DNA from: CADCVW01 sp964251385
GTDB taxonomy: Bacteria > Pseudomonadota > Alphaproteobacteria > Sphingomonadales > Sphingomonadaceae
NCBI GenBank assembly: GCA_964251385.1
Contig: CAXUJK010000001.1
Coordinates: 124,001 to 188,000, forward strand
DNA length: 64,000 nucleotides
Direction of reading: 5' to 3'
Shown: positions 8,283-16,655 of the stretch, piece after piece
How the letters are laid out: every line of letters begins with the position of its first letter
Numbering within the stretch: position 1 is the first letter of the stretch
Translations under genes and position numbers: made by a program
Notes under the pieces: generated by a model
The model's database searches: none
The model's input: the letters and a program-made list of their open reading frames with translations, nothing else
Told to the model about the DNA's origin: nothing

Positions 8283-8357
8283 CAGTCCCCCGGCGGAGGC
8301 CGGGGCCCAGCCTTTCGCACGGACTGAGGCTGGGCGCCGGCCTCCGCCGGGGGACTG
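8283..8357. repeat. Long intergenic stem-loop, family A copy 1
   Basis: Two 31-base arms (8283-8313 and 8327-8357) are complementary with one mismatch around a 13-base loop. Each arm also carries its own hairpin, CCCCGGC-GGAG-GCCGGGG. It lies 5 bases after the icd stop and 16 bases before the antiporter start. It could end icd transcription or protect its 3' end. A diverged second copy is at 48972-49041. Confidence 0.85.
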
Positions 8358-8373
8358 GAGGTAGGCGCTAAGC

Positions 8374-10143
8374 ATGGCCGTCGATCTCTCCTCTCCCGCG
8401 CTCAGCGACGCGGTTGTTATCCTCGGCGCGGCGGGGATCGTCATCCCTGCGTTCGCGCGGCTTCGCGTGTCGCCCGTGATCGGCTTTATCCTGGTCGGCA
8501 TCCTTGTCGGGCCGGCGGGGCTCGGGCGATACGTCGGGGCGCAGCCGTGGCTGTACTTCGTGACCATCACCGATCCCGAGGCGATCGCGCCGTTCGCCGA
8601 ATTCGGCATCACGCTGCTGCTGTTCTCCATCGGGCTCGAACTGTCGTTCCGCAGGTTGTGGGCGATGCGCGCGCAGGTGTTTGGAATGGGCGCAGCGGAA
8701 CTCGCGGGATCCGCGGTCATCATCGCCGGCGGACTAATGCTTTTCGGGCAAGCGGCGGCGGGTGCGGTGGCGCTGGGGCTCGCGCTCGCCTTGTCGTCCA
8801 CCGCGCTGGTACTTCCGATCGCGGGGACGCAGGGGCCGGTCGGTCGGCCCGCGCTCGCGATGCTGCTGTTCGAAGACCTTGCGATCGTTCCCATCATTTT
8901 CCTGCTCGGCGCGCTGTCGCCAAGAGCGCTTGGCGGTACGCTCGGGTTCGGCGAGACGCTTGTCGCGGGGGTGCTGACCGTGGGAGCGATGCTCCTGTTC
9001 GGGCGCTTCGTTCTGCCGCCGCTATTCGCGCAGGCGGCACGGACGAAAAGCCCCGAGCTGTTCCTGTCGGCGAGTCTGCTCGTCGCCATCGGCGCGAGCC
9101 TGGCGACGACCGCGGTCGGGCTGTCGCCGATCCTGGGTGCGCTGATCGCGGGCATCCTGATCGCCGAGACAGATTACGGCCACGAAGTCGAGGTCGTCAC
9201 CGCGCCGTTCAAGGGGTTGGCGCTGGGTGTGTTCCTCATCACGGTCGGCATGTCGCTCGATCTGGCGCAGATATGGAACAACGCGCCCGCCTTGCTCGCC
9301 GCGATCGCCGGCGTGGTGGTCGTCAAGACGGCGGTGACGGGCGGGCTGCTGCGCTTCGCGGGTGCACGGACGGGGGTCGCGGCAGAAACGGGGTTCCTCA
9401 TGGCGTCGCCGTCCGAGACGACGCTGATCGTGCTTGCCACGGCGGCGCAGGCGCGGCTGATCTCGGAGTCGACCGCGAACTTCTGGCAGGTCGTGACTGC
9501 GATCGGAATGACGCTGACGCCGCTGCTTGCGACACTCGGACGACGGGCGTCGCGCGAGATCGACCGAGTCGGCGCCGATCCGGAATCGATCGAAGTGGCG
9601 GAGCGCGTCGTGATCGTCGGCTTCGGTCGCGTCGGGAACATGGTTGCCGAGATGCTCGATCGGCACGGTCGCGCCTGGACCGCGATCGAGGGCAACGCGG
9701 ACGCGGCGGCGGCGGCGCGGTTGGACGGGCGATCCGTGGTGTTCGGCGACGCGGCCCGGCCCGCCACCATCGAACGGCTGAAGCTCGGCGAGGCCAACGC
9801 GCTCGTGCTGACTATGGACGACCCGGTGTTGAGCGCGGTCATCGTGCGCCGGGCACGCGCCGCCCACCCCGACCTGACGATCATCGCGCGCGCACGCGAC
9901 CCGGCGCACGCCGCCGAGCTATACCGCGCTGGAGCCACCGACGCGGTTCCGGAAACGCTCGAAAGTTCGCTGCAGCTGTCCGAAGCGGTGCTGGTCGACT
10001 TGGGCGTCGCAATGGGTCCGGTGATCGCGTCCATCCACGAGAAGCGATCCGAACTACGTGCTGTTATCATGCGCGAAGGCGGGTTGGCGCACGAGCCGCG
10101 GATCAAGCCGACGCGGTTGCGGGATCGCGTCGTTGAGCAGTGA
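8374..10143 (+). CDS. Monovalent cation:proton antiporter, CPA2 family with RCK domain (KefB type)
   Basis: An inner-membrane K+ or Na+/H+ exchanger. Residues 1-390 form about twelve membrane helices with the CPA2 motifs ITLLLFSIGLELSF (about 80), LSSTALVLP (about 140) and LLFEDLAIVP (about 164-174). A cytosolic RCK (TrkA-N) domain follows, beginning VVIVGFGRVGN near residue 412, which in this family binds nucleotide or glutathione conjugates. The total of 589 residues is typical. No KefG or KefF ancillary subunit lies next to it, so glutathione gating cannot be claimed. The final 40 residues are a polar tail. It stands alone between icd and alaS. Confidence 0.88.
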   Translation: MAVDLSSPALSDAVVILGAAGIVIPAFARLRVSPVIGFILVGILVGPAGLGRYVGAQPWLYFVTITDPEAIAPFAEFGITLLLFSIGLELSFRRLWAMRAQVFGMGAAELAGSAVIIAGGLMLFGQAAAGAVALGLALALSSTALVLPIAGTQGPVGRPALAMLLFEDLAIVPIIFLLGALSPRALGGTLGFGETLVAGVLTVGAMLLFGRFVLPPLFAQAARTKSPELFLSASLLVAIGASLATTAVGLSPILGALIAGILIAETDYGHEVEVVTAPFKGLALGVFLITVGMSLDLAQIWNNAPALLAAIAGVVVVKTAVTGGLLRFAGARTGVAAETGFLMASPSETTLIVLATAAQARLISESTANFWQVVTAIGMTLTPLLATLGRRASREIDRVGADPESIEVAERVVIVGFGRVGNMVAEMLDRHGRAWTAIEGNADAAAAARLDGRSVVFGDAARPATIERLKLGEANALVLTMDDPVLSAVIVRRARAAHPDLTIIARARDPAHAAELYRAGATDAVPETLESSLQLSEAVLVDLGVAMGPVIASIHEKRSELRAVIMREGGLAHEPRIKPTRLRDRVVEQ

Positions 10144-10172
10144 AGTTGAGGAAGTTGAGATGCTGCGCAGAT

Positions 10173-10239
10173 TTTCGTGAACTTGATGATCGTCGATGAT
10201 CCGTACGGACGAAGAGCATCGATCGGGCTGTTCACGAAA
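10173..10239. repeat. Inverted repeat between the antiporter gene and alaS
   Basis: TTTCGTGAAC (10173-10182) and GTTCACGAAA (10230-10239) are perfect 10-base complements 47 bases apart. The interval carries shorter nested complements (CGATG/CATCG) and a CCGTACGG palindrome. It sits in the 139-base gap between two convergent genes and may fold as a shared 3' structure. There is no T-tract. Confidence 0.4.
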
Positions 10240-10282
10240 TCGCCATGTGATAACCCGTCTGGTTCGCTGTAGGAAAGCGAAG

Positions 10283-12931
10283 TCAGGCGGGGACCGGGTG
10301 GGCCTCCAGCGCGGCGCGGACCGCGGCGAGCGCCCTGTCCGCCTTGTCTCCGTCCGGCCCTCCGCCCTGCGCCATGTCCGGCCGTCCCCCGCCGCCCTGT
10401 CCGCCGACCGCCGCGACCGCGCGGCGGACGAGGTCGACCGCGCTGAGGTCGGCGGCGAGGTCGTCCGTGACGCCGACCGCGACGGTGGCCCGGCCTCCGA
10501 CGACCGCGACGATCGCGACGACGCCCGATCCCATGCGCGTCTTTGCGTCGTCGATCAGACCGCGCAGAGACTTGGGGTCGGCATCGGCGAGCACCTGGCC
10601 CACGAACGACATGCCCGCAACCTGCTCGGGCCCCGCCGCCCCGCCGCGGTTCATCGCCAACTGCTTCCTGGCATCGGCGAGTTCGCGATCGAGGCGGCGG
10701 CGGTCGTCGAGCAGGTTGGCGAGCCGCGCGGGCACCTCTTCGGGCGTCGTCTTGAGCGCAGTGGCCGCCTCGCGTAACCGGTCATCGCGCGCGGTCAGCC
10801 ACAGGCGTGCCGCCTCGCCCGTCAGCGCCTCGATGCGGCGCACGCCCGATCCGACCGCGCCTTCGCCGACGATCTTGAACAAGGCGATGTCGCCGGTCGC
10901 CGCCACATGCGTGCCTCCGCACAGCTCGACCGAGTAGCGGTCGTTCGCGCCGCCCATGAAGACGACGCGGACTTCGTCGCCGTATTTTTCGCCGAACAAC
11001 GCCATCGCACCGGTCGCGACGGCTTCGTCGGGGCTCATCAGGTGCGTCGTGACCGGGCGGTTGAGGCGGACGTGCGCGTTGACGTCGGCTTCAACGAGCG
11101 CGAGCTCGGCCGCGCCGATCGCGTTGCCATGCGACACGTCGAAGCGCAGGCGGTCGGGGGCGACGAGGCTGCCCTTCTGCGAAACGTGCGTGCCCAGTCG
11201 CTCGCGCAGTGCGGCGTGGAGCAGATGCGTCGCGCTGTGATTGGCGCGGATGCGGGTGCGGCGGTCGTGATCGACGCGGGCGTGCGCGACGTCGCCCACG
11301 GCCAGCGTGCCGGAGTTTACGCGGGCGTGCATGGCGTGCAGGCGGCCGAGCGGCTTGGACGTGTTCGTAACGTCGGCCCGCATGCCGTCGGCGCCGCTCA
11401 GTGATCCCGCGTCGCCGACCTGCCCGCCGCTCTCCGCGTAGAAAGGCGTCTGGTTGAGCAGTACGACGATCTCGTCGCCTGCCCCGGCATGTTCGACCCG
11501 CGCGCCGTCGCGGACGAGTGCGACGACCTTGCCCTCGCCTTCTTCGACCCCGTAGCCGGTGAACTCGGTGCCCCCGAGTTCCTCGGCGATGTCGAACCAG
11601 ACGTCGTCGGACGCGCGCTCGCCCGATCCCTTCCAAGCGGCGCGCGCCGCCGCGCGCTGGCCCGCCATCGCGGTGTCGAAGCCCGCGCGGTCGATTTCGA
11701 TGCGGCGCTCGCGCAACGCGTCGGCGGTCAGGTCATAGGGAAAGCCGTACGTGTCGTAGAGCTTGAACGCGGTTTCGCCGGGCAGCGTGTCGCCCTCAGC
11801 CAGGGAGCCGGTCGCCTCGTCGAGCAGGCGAAGGCCCGTGTCCAGCGTACGCCGGAAGCGCGTCTCCTCGAGCTTGAGCGTTTCCTCGATCAGCGGCTGC
11901 GCGCGCGCCAGTTCGGGATAGGCGCTGCCCATCTCTGCAACGAGCGCGGGGACGAGGCGGTGCATCAACGGTTCGGCCGCGCCCAGCAGGCGGGCGTGCC
12001 GCATCGCGCGGCGCATGATGCGGCGCAGGACGTAGCCGCGGCCTTCGTTGGCGGGGAGCACGCCGTCCGCGACGAGGAAGCCCGACGTGCGCAGATGGTC
12101 GGCGATGATGCGGTGGCTCGCTTGGTTTGCGCCCGTCGTCGCGCTGCCCGTCGCCGCGCCGCTGGCCGCGATCAGCGCGCGGAACGTGTCAGTTTCGTAA
12201 TTGTCGTGCACGCCCTGCATGACCGCGGCGATGCGCTCCAGGCCCATGCCCGTGTCGATCGACGGTCGCGGAAGGTCGACGCGGGTCGTGTGATCGACCT
12301 GATCGAATTGCATGAAAACCAAATTCCAGATCTCGACGAACCGGTCGCCGTCCTGGTCCGGGCTGCCCGGCGGTCCGCCCGCGATGTGCTCGCCGTGGTC
12401 GAAGAAGATTTCCGAACACGGCCCGCACGGACCAGTGTCCCCCATCGACCAGAAATTGTCCGATGTCGGGATGCGGATGATACGGTGGTCGGGCAGGCCT
12501 GCGATCTTGCGCCACAGGTCGAACGCCTCGTCGTCGGTGTGGAAGACAGTCACGGTCAGCCTGTCGGGCGACAGGCCGAAGTCGCGCGTCAGCAGCGTCC
12601 AGGCGTGGACGATCGCCTGTTCCTTGAAATAGTCGCCGAACGAGAAATTGCCGAGCATCTCGAAGAAGGTGTGGTGGCGCGCGGTGTAGCCGACATTGTC
12701 GAGGTCGTTGTGCTTGCCCCCTGCCCGCACACATTTCTGCGACGACGCGGCGGTGACGTAGGGGCGCGACTCGAGGCCCGTGAACACGTTCTTGAACGGC
12801 ACCATCCCTGCGTTGACGAACATCAGCGTTGGGTCATTGTGCGGGATCAGCGGCGCGGAGGCCACGCGCGTGTGGCCGGCGGCGGCGAAATAATCGAGGA
12901 AGCCGCGGCGGATGTCGTTGGTGGAGGTCAT
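10283..12931 (-). CDS. alaS: Alanine-tRNA ligase
   Basis: Charges tRNA-Ala in the cytosol. The 882-residue product has the class II catalytic core at the N-terminus (LIPHNDPTLMFVNAGMVPFK, MGDTGPCGPCSEIFFD), the tRNA-recognition region, the editing domain with its zinc ligands HSATHLLHAAL and CGGTHVAATG, and a C-terminal C-Ala domain with a Gly-rich GGQGGGGRPDMAQGGG. All blocks are intact and the length is normal. It is transcribed alone, convergent with the antiporter gene. Confidence 0.97.
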   Translation of the reverse strand: MTSTNDIRRGFLDYFAAAGHTRVASAPLIPHNDPTLMFVNAGMVPFKNVFTGLESRPYVTAASSQKCVRAGGKHNDLDNVGYTARHHTFFEMLGNFSFGDYFKEQAIVHAWTLLTRDFGLSPDRLTVTVFHTDDEAFDLWRKIAGLPDHRIIRIPTSDNFWSMGDTGPCGPCSEIFFDHGEHIAGGPPGSPDQDGDRFVEIWNLVFMQFDQVDHTTRVDLPRPSIDTGMGLERIAAVMQGVHDNYETDTFRALIAASGAATGSATTGANQASHRIIADHLRTSGFLVADGVLPANEGRGYVLRRIMRRAMRHARLLGAAEPLMHRLVPALVAEMGSAYPELARAQPLIEETLKLEETRFRRTLDTGLRLLDEATGSLAEGDTLPGETAFKLYDTYGFPYDLTADALRERRIEIDRAGFDTAMAGQRAAARAAWKGSGERASDDVWFDIAEELGGTEFTGYGVEEGEGKVVALVRDGARVEHAGAGDEIVVLLNQTPFYAESGGQVGDAGSLSGADGMRADVTNTSKPLGRLHAMHARVNSGTLAVGDVAHARVDHDRRTRIRANHSATHLLHAALRERLGTHVSQKGSLVAPDRLRFDVSHGNAIGAAELALVEADVNAHVRLNRPVTTHLMSPDEAVATGAMALFGEKYGDEVRVVFMGGANDRYSVELCGGTHVAATGDIALFKIVGEGAVGSGVRRIEALTGEAARLWLTARDDRLREAATALKTTPEEVPARLANLLDDRRRLDRELADARKQLAMNRGGAAGPEQVAGMSFVGQVLADADPKSLRGLIDDAKTRMGSGVVAIVAVVGGRATVAVGVTDDLAADLSAVDLVRRAVAAVGGQGGGGRPDMAQGGGPDGDKADRALAAVRAALEAHPVPA

Positions 12932-12991
12932 GGGCGCAGGCTTAAGCGGGCGCGCTGTCGTTGAGAAGCCGAACCTGCTTTGCCGCCGAAC

Positions 12992-13627
12992 CTACCGCGC
13001 CGCCAAGTTCCCGCGCATCGCGCCCACCTGCGCGGCCAACTGCGTGCGCAGCCTGAGCTTGAGCTGCCGCATCGTCTCGGCGGGCGGCATGGTCGACCGG
13101 TTCACTTGCCCCATCTCGGCCAGCAGCACCGGCTCGATCGAGGCGCAGCTCGCGAAGGCTGCGTCGGGGATGGCGTTGACGTCCATGGTCGACACCGCCC
13201 GCCGCGCCGCGTCGCCCATCGCGCAGGCGGTGTAGATCTTGAACAGTTCGAGCAGGCGTCGCGGCGGCCGGTTCGCGGTCGCTGAGCCCGGCGGCATCCA
13301 GACGATCTCGTCCTCGATGCGTCCCGCCACGGGCATCCCGGACGCGCCGACCGCGGGCGTAAATCGCGCGCGCGACCGCAACAGCCGGCACGTGGTCGCG
13401 TCCAGGATGTTCGACCGGCTCGATCGCAGGATCGTGCAGCTGTTCACGCGCCCGTCGGTGCCGACGTCGAGCCGAAAGCGCACGGTGCCGCCCTGCCCCG
13501 CGCCAAGCGCCTGCGCCGGGTAGTCGTCGGGCGCCACCAGGGCGGCCAACGGCTGTCGCGGCACGGGATCGCTGACGATCGCCTGCGTGACGAAGAGCGC
13601 GAGCGTCAGGGCCGCGAGAGACATCAT
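12992..13627 (-). CDS. Exported protein with TonB C-terminal-like domain
   Basis: The 211-residue product opens with a hydrophobic signal-like segment (MMSLAALTLALFVTQAIV), then a TonB-type C-terminal fold at about residues 30-115 (YPAQALGAGQGGTVRFRLDVGTDG, a cysteine pair, then RARFTPA). The last 90 residues are helical with two or three Cys. TonB C-domains contact outer-membrane receptors, but this protein lacks the proline-rich spacer of real TonB. Sphingomonads have many such stand-alone exported proteins of unknown role. It lies between alaS and an exported protease; no ExbB/ExbD is near. Confidence 0.7.
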   Translation of the reverse strand: MMSLAALTLALFVTQAIVSDPVPRQPLAALVAPDDYPAQALGAGQGGTVRFRLDVGTDGRVNSCTILRSSRSNILDATTCRLLRSRARFTPAVGASGMPVAGRIEDEIVWMPPGSATANRPPRRLLELFKIYTACAMGDAARRAVSTMDVNAIPDAAFASCASIEPVLLAEMGQVNRSTMPPAETMRQLKLRLRTQLAAQVGAMRGNLAAR

Positions 13628-13676
13628 CGGGGAGACCTTCGATCAGGAGCCAGGGTTGTTGGAAAACGGCAAAACG

Positions 13677-14630
13677 TCAGCCGCGCAACAGAAAACGGAT
13701 CTTGCGGTTGCGGAAGTCGAGCGACACGCGACGAAAGGTTTCCAGCACGTCCGTTCCCAGCAGGATGGCCGGTTGCCGTTCGAGGCCGAACAAGGCGAAC
13801 GGCGGCACTTGCGCGAAGGCGATCGGCACATTCCGAAACGTCAGCCCGCCGATCTTCATCTCGGGCAGGACGACCATGTCGGCGTCGATCGTCTGTCCGG
13901 TGACGCTGATCAGCGTCGCCGGCACGATCGGCGGCGGCTTGCGGCGATTTCGGAATACGGCTTCGCGGAGCGCGGCGTTGCCGACCGTGACCTCCGCGCC
14001 CGAATCGATGACGGCCTGGATGCCGTGCCGCCCGACGCTCGCTTCCGTCATGATGAGCTGGCCTTTGCGGCGGCGCGCGGTGATCACGATCTCGCCTGGG
14101 GCTGACCGCCACTGCGGCCATCTTGTGTCCTGGACTGTGATCGTCTTGGCCTCGAAGTCGAGCATCACCCGCTGCCCGGCGAGCGCGTCGATGCCGAGCA
14201 GCCCTTGCGCGCCCAGATCGGCCTCGGCCAACGCGGGAACGGACATTCCGCGCGTCTCGCTGCCGCCGACGCGCAGGCGGTCGACCCTGACGGTCGCGAT
14301 GCGGCGGCTGCCCGCCATGTCGTGCAGCGTGAGGCCAGGTCCGGGCGGCAAAGCGAGGCGCGCCGCGAGGCCTGAGCCAACGACGGATCGATCGGCGCCG
14401 CTGTCGACCATGAAGCGGAACGGGCCTTTGCCGTTGACGAGGACGCCGACGGTCATGCGCGTGCGGACCTGACGCGCGGCGACGGTGTCGCCCTCGACCT
14501 CGAGCGTGTCGTCGATCGTCGCCGTCGGGATGAAGGACGGGGCGGGAGGCTCGGCCCGGCTCACGGGCACGGCCGGGGCCGGGGGAGCGAAGGCCGACAC
14601 GGCGACGAACGCGGCAAGCAGCATGCTCAT
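13677..14630 (-). CDS. Exported retropepsin-like aspartyl protease with two catalytic motifs
   Basis: A 317-residue product with a signal segment (MSMLLAAFVAVSAFAPP) and two aspartyl-protease half-domains. The first catalytic motif is DSGADRS (about residue 76) and the second DSGAEVT (about 211), each followed by the hydrophobic-Gly motif (GLLGIDAL, ILLGTDVL). Retroviral-type bacterial proteases usually carry one DTG/DSG per chain and dimerise. Here both halves are in one chain, as in pepsins, suggesting a monomeric periplasmic protease or a duplication. Substrate unknown. The start could also be the ATG at 14624. Confidence 0.78.
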   Translation of the reverse strand: MSMLLAAFVAVSAFAPPAPAVPVSRAEPPAPSFIPTATIDDTLEVEGDTVAARQVRTRMTVGVLVNGKGPFRFMVDSGADRSVVGSGLAARLALPPGPGLTLHDMAGSRRIATVRVDRLRVGGSETRGMSVPALAEADLGAQGLLGIDALAGQRVMLDFEAKTITVQDTRWPQWRSAPGEIVITARRRKGQLIMTEASVGRHGIQAVIDSGAEVTVGNAALREAVFRNRRKPPPIVPATLISVTGQTIDADMVVLPEMKIGGLTFRNVPIAFAQVPPFALFGLERQPAILLGTDVLETFRRVSLDFRNRKIRFLLRG

Positions 14631-14681
14631 CCCGCCGGTCTACCGCATGTTCGGGTCTCGCGACAGCGGGACCTCGTTCGT

Positions 14682-15299
14682 TCATGCGTAGGCGTAGGGC
14701 CCGCCTTTCGCCAGCGCGCGGCCGTAGGCCGGGCGGGCGTGGCAGCGGTTCAGCCACTCCATAAGACGCGGTCGGGTATCCGCCCCTGCCCGCGACCGGG
14801 CGGCCTCGATCGGGAAGCTCATCATGACGTCGGCGGCGGTGAACGCATCTCCCGCGAACCACGGGCGGTCCGCGAGCTCGGCGTCCAGCCAGTCGAGATG
14901 GACGGCGAACATCTTCTTAAGCGGTCCGCGCGCGGGGCGGCCGAGCAGGCCCATGCGGCCGATGACGAGCATCGCGAACAAGGGCGGCATCAGCGAGCCC
15001 TCGGCGTAGTGCAGGAAGTGGCGGTAGCGCAGGGCGGCGTCGCGGTTGCCCGGTGGGCCGAGGTCGCCTGCGAGCTCGACCAGATACTCGACGATCGCAC
15101 CCGTCTCCGCGATCACCCGCCCTTCGTGCTCGATCAGCGGCGACTTGCCGAGCGGGTGAACGCGGCGCAGTTCGGGCGGGGCGAGCATGGTCGCCTTGTT
15201 TCGCTCGTAACGCGTGACCGTATAGGGTAGGCCGAGCTCCTCGAGCAGCCACAGGATGCGCTGCGAACGCGAGTTTTCAAGATGATGAACGATGATCAT
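14682..15299 (-). CDS. Glutathione S-transferase family protein
   Basis: A 205-residue cytosolic GST. The N-terminal thioredoxin-like domain (about 1-80) has the active-site region HHLENSRSQRILWLLEEL with a Ser available to activate glutathione, the cis-Pro block HPLGKSPLIEHEG, and the glutathione-binding AETGAIVEYLVE. The C-terminal helical domain includes FTAADVMMSFPIEAA, the GST N-capping motif. The substrate cannot be predicted. It is divergent from the exporter gene across 47 bases, which may link the two in detoxification. Confidence 0.9.
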   Translation of the reverse strand: MIIVHHLENSRSQRILWLLEELGLPYTVTRYERNKATMLAPPELRRVHPLGKSPLIEHEGRVIAETGAIVEYLVELAGDLGPPGNRDAALRYRHFLHYAEGSLMPPLFAMLVIGRMGLLGRPARGPLKKMFAVHLDWLDAELADRPWFAGDAFTAADVMMSFPIEAARSRAGADTRPRLMEWLNRCHARPAYGRALAKGGPYAYA

Positions 15300-15346
15300 G
15301 CGCCTGCGCTAGCGCGGGCTTTGGTGCTGCACCATGGAAAATCCGC

Positions 15347-16567
15347 GTGACGAGCGCGGTCTCGCGTCCGGGTCCCGGCTTCACCGAGTTCGTCGTGCTG
15401 ATGGCGGCGTTGATGAGCCTCAACGCGTTCGCGATCGACGCCATGCTGCCCGCTTTGCCCGCGATCGGCGAGGCGCTGGGCGTCGCGCGCGAAAACGAGC
15501 GGCAGCTGGTGGTGACGCTGTACCTCGTCGGCTTCGGCCTGACGCAGATGATCTGGGGCCCGCTGTCCGACCGGTTCGGGCGGCGACCCGTGCTCGTCGT
15601 CGGCCTGCTGCTCTACACTTTGTTCGCGCTGCTCGCGGCGGTCGCGACAAGCTTTCCCCTGCTGCTCGCGGCGCGGGCGGCGCAGGGCGGCGCGGCGGGC
15701 GCGACCCGCGTGCTCGTGACCAGCATCGTGCGCGACCGGTTCGAGGGCGCGACGATGGCGCGGGTCATGTCGTTGACGTTCGTCGTGTTCATGCTGATGC
15801 CGGTGCTTGCGCCTTCTTTCGGACAGGTCGTGCTGCTGGTCGCGTCCTGGCGCGCGATCTTCTGGGGGTTGGGCGCGTGGGGCGCGGGGATGCTGGCGTG
15901 GGCGTGGATCCGGCTTCCCGAAACGCTCGATCCGGCCAACCGGCGCGCGATTTCGGTCGCCGCCGTGTCGGGCGCGGTGGCCGAGACGTTGCGCAACCGC
16001 GTGTCGCTCGGCAATGCGCTCGCCGTCATGCTGCTGATGGGCGGCCTCATGGGCTACATCAACTCGATCCAACAGATCGTGTTCGACGTCTTCGGCCGGC
16101 CCGGCGTGCTGGCGGCCGTGTTCGCGGCGGTGGCGTTGCCGATGGCGCTGACATCCTGGCTCAACTCGCGCCTGGTCGAGCGCGTCGGCGTGCGGCGCAT
16201 GGCCCGGATCGGCCTGCTCGCCTATGTCGGTTTCTCGTTCGCGCACCTGGCGATCGCGTCGATATGGGGGGAAAACCTGATCGTGTTCACCGCGATGCAG
16301 GCCCTGACGATGGCCGGCTTCGGCCTCGCCGCGTCCAACTTCGGCGCGATGGCGATCGGACCGCTGGGCCATATCGCGGGCACCGCCTCGTCGGTGCAGG
16401 GCAGCATCCAGACGATCGGCGCGGCCGTCATCGGAGCGGTCATCGGCCAGAGCTTCGACGGCTCGACGCTACCTTTGCTGATCGGGTTCGCGGCGATGGG
16501 GATCGCTGCCGCCCTGGCGGCGTGGTGGGCGTCGCGCGAGTTGGAGCCTGTCCCCGCGAGAGCCTGA
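15347..16567 (+). CDS. Multidrug efflux MFS transporter, Bcr/CflA type
   Basis: A 406-residue major facilitator protein with twelve predicted membrane helices. Motif A is GPLSDRFGRRPVLVVG after helix 2, and the D-rich NAFAIDAMLPALPAIGEALG is typical of the Bcr/CflA drug:H+ antiporters (DHA1, 12-TMS). Start is a GTG at 15347, because no ATG is available before the first helix. It lies divergent from a glutathione transferase and ends 4 bases before a REP-like element. Confidence 0.87.
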   Translation: MTSAVSRPGPGFTEFVVLMAALMSLNAFAIDAMLPALPAIGEALGVARENERQLVVTLYLVGFGLTQMIWGPLSDRFGRRPVLVVGLLLYTLFALLAAVATSFPLLLAARAAQGGAAGATRVLVTSIVRDRFEGATMARVMSLTFVVFMLMPVLAPSFGQVVLLVASWRAIFWGLGAWGAGMLAWAWIRLPETLDPANRRAISVAAVSGAVAETLRNRVSLGNALAVMLLMGGLMGYINSIQQIVFDVFGRPGVLAAVFAAVALPMALTSWLNSRLVERVGVRRMARIGLLAYVGFSFAHLAIASIWGENLIVFTAMQALTMAGFGLAASNFGAMAIGPLGHIAGTASSVQGSIQTIGAAVIGAVIGQSFDGSTLPLLIGFAAMGIAAALAAWWASRELEPVPARA

Positions 16568-16570
16568 GCA

Positions 16571-16655
16571 GCGTTATCCCGGTACCGGCCGGGATTCGAA
16601 TGCCGGCAGTTCCAGACCCCCTGGGATCCCGGCATGCGCCCGGATGACGCAACGC
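16571..16655. repeat. REP-like double hairpin, family B copy 1 (diverged)
   Basis: Two palindromic units in inverted orientation, an ATCCCGG-type stem at 16576-16594 and GATCCCGGCATGCGCCCGGATGAC at its far end, flanked by GCGTT/AACGC. It fills the whole gap between the exporter stop (16567) and the recA stop (16656), so it probably serves as a two-way 3' structure. It is the most diverged of the five copies. Confidence 0.75.
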
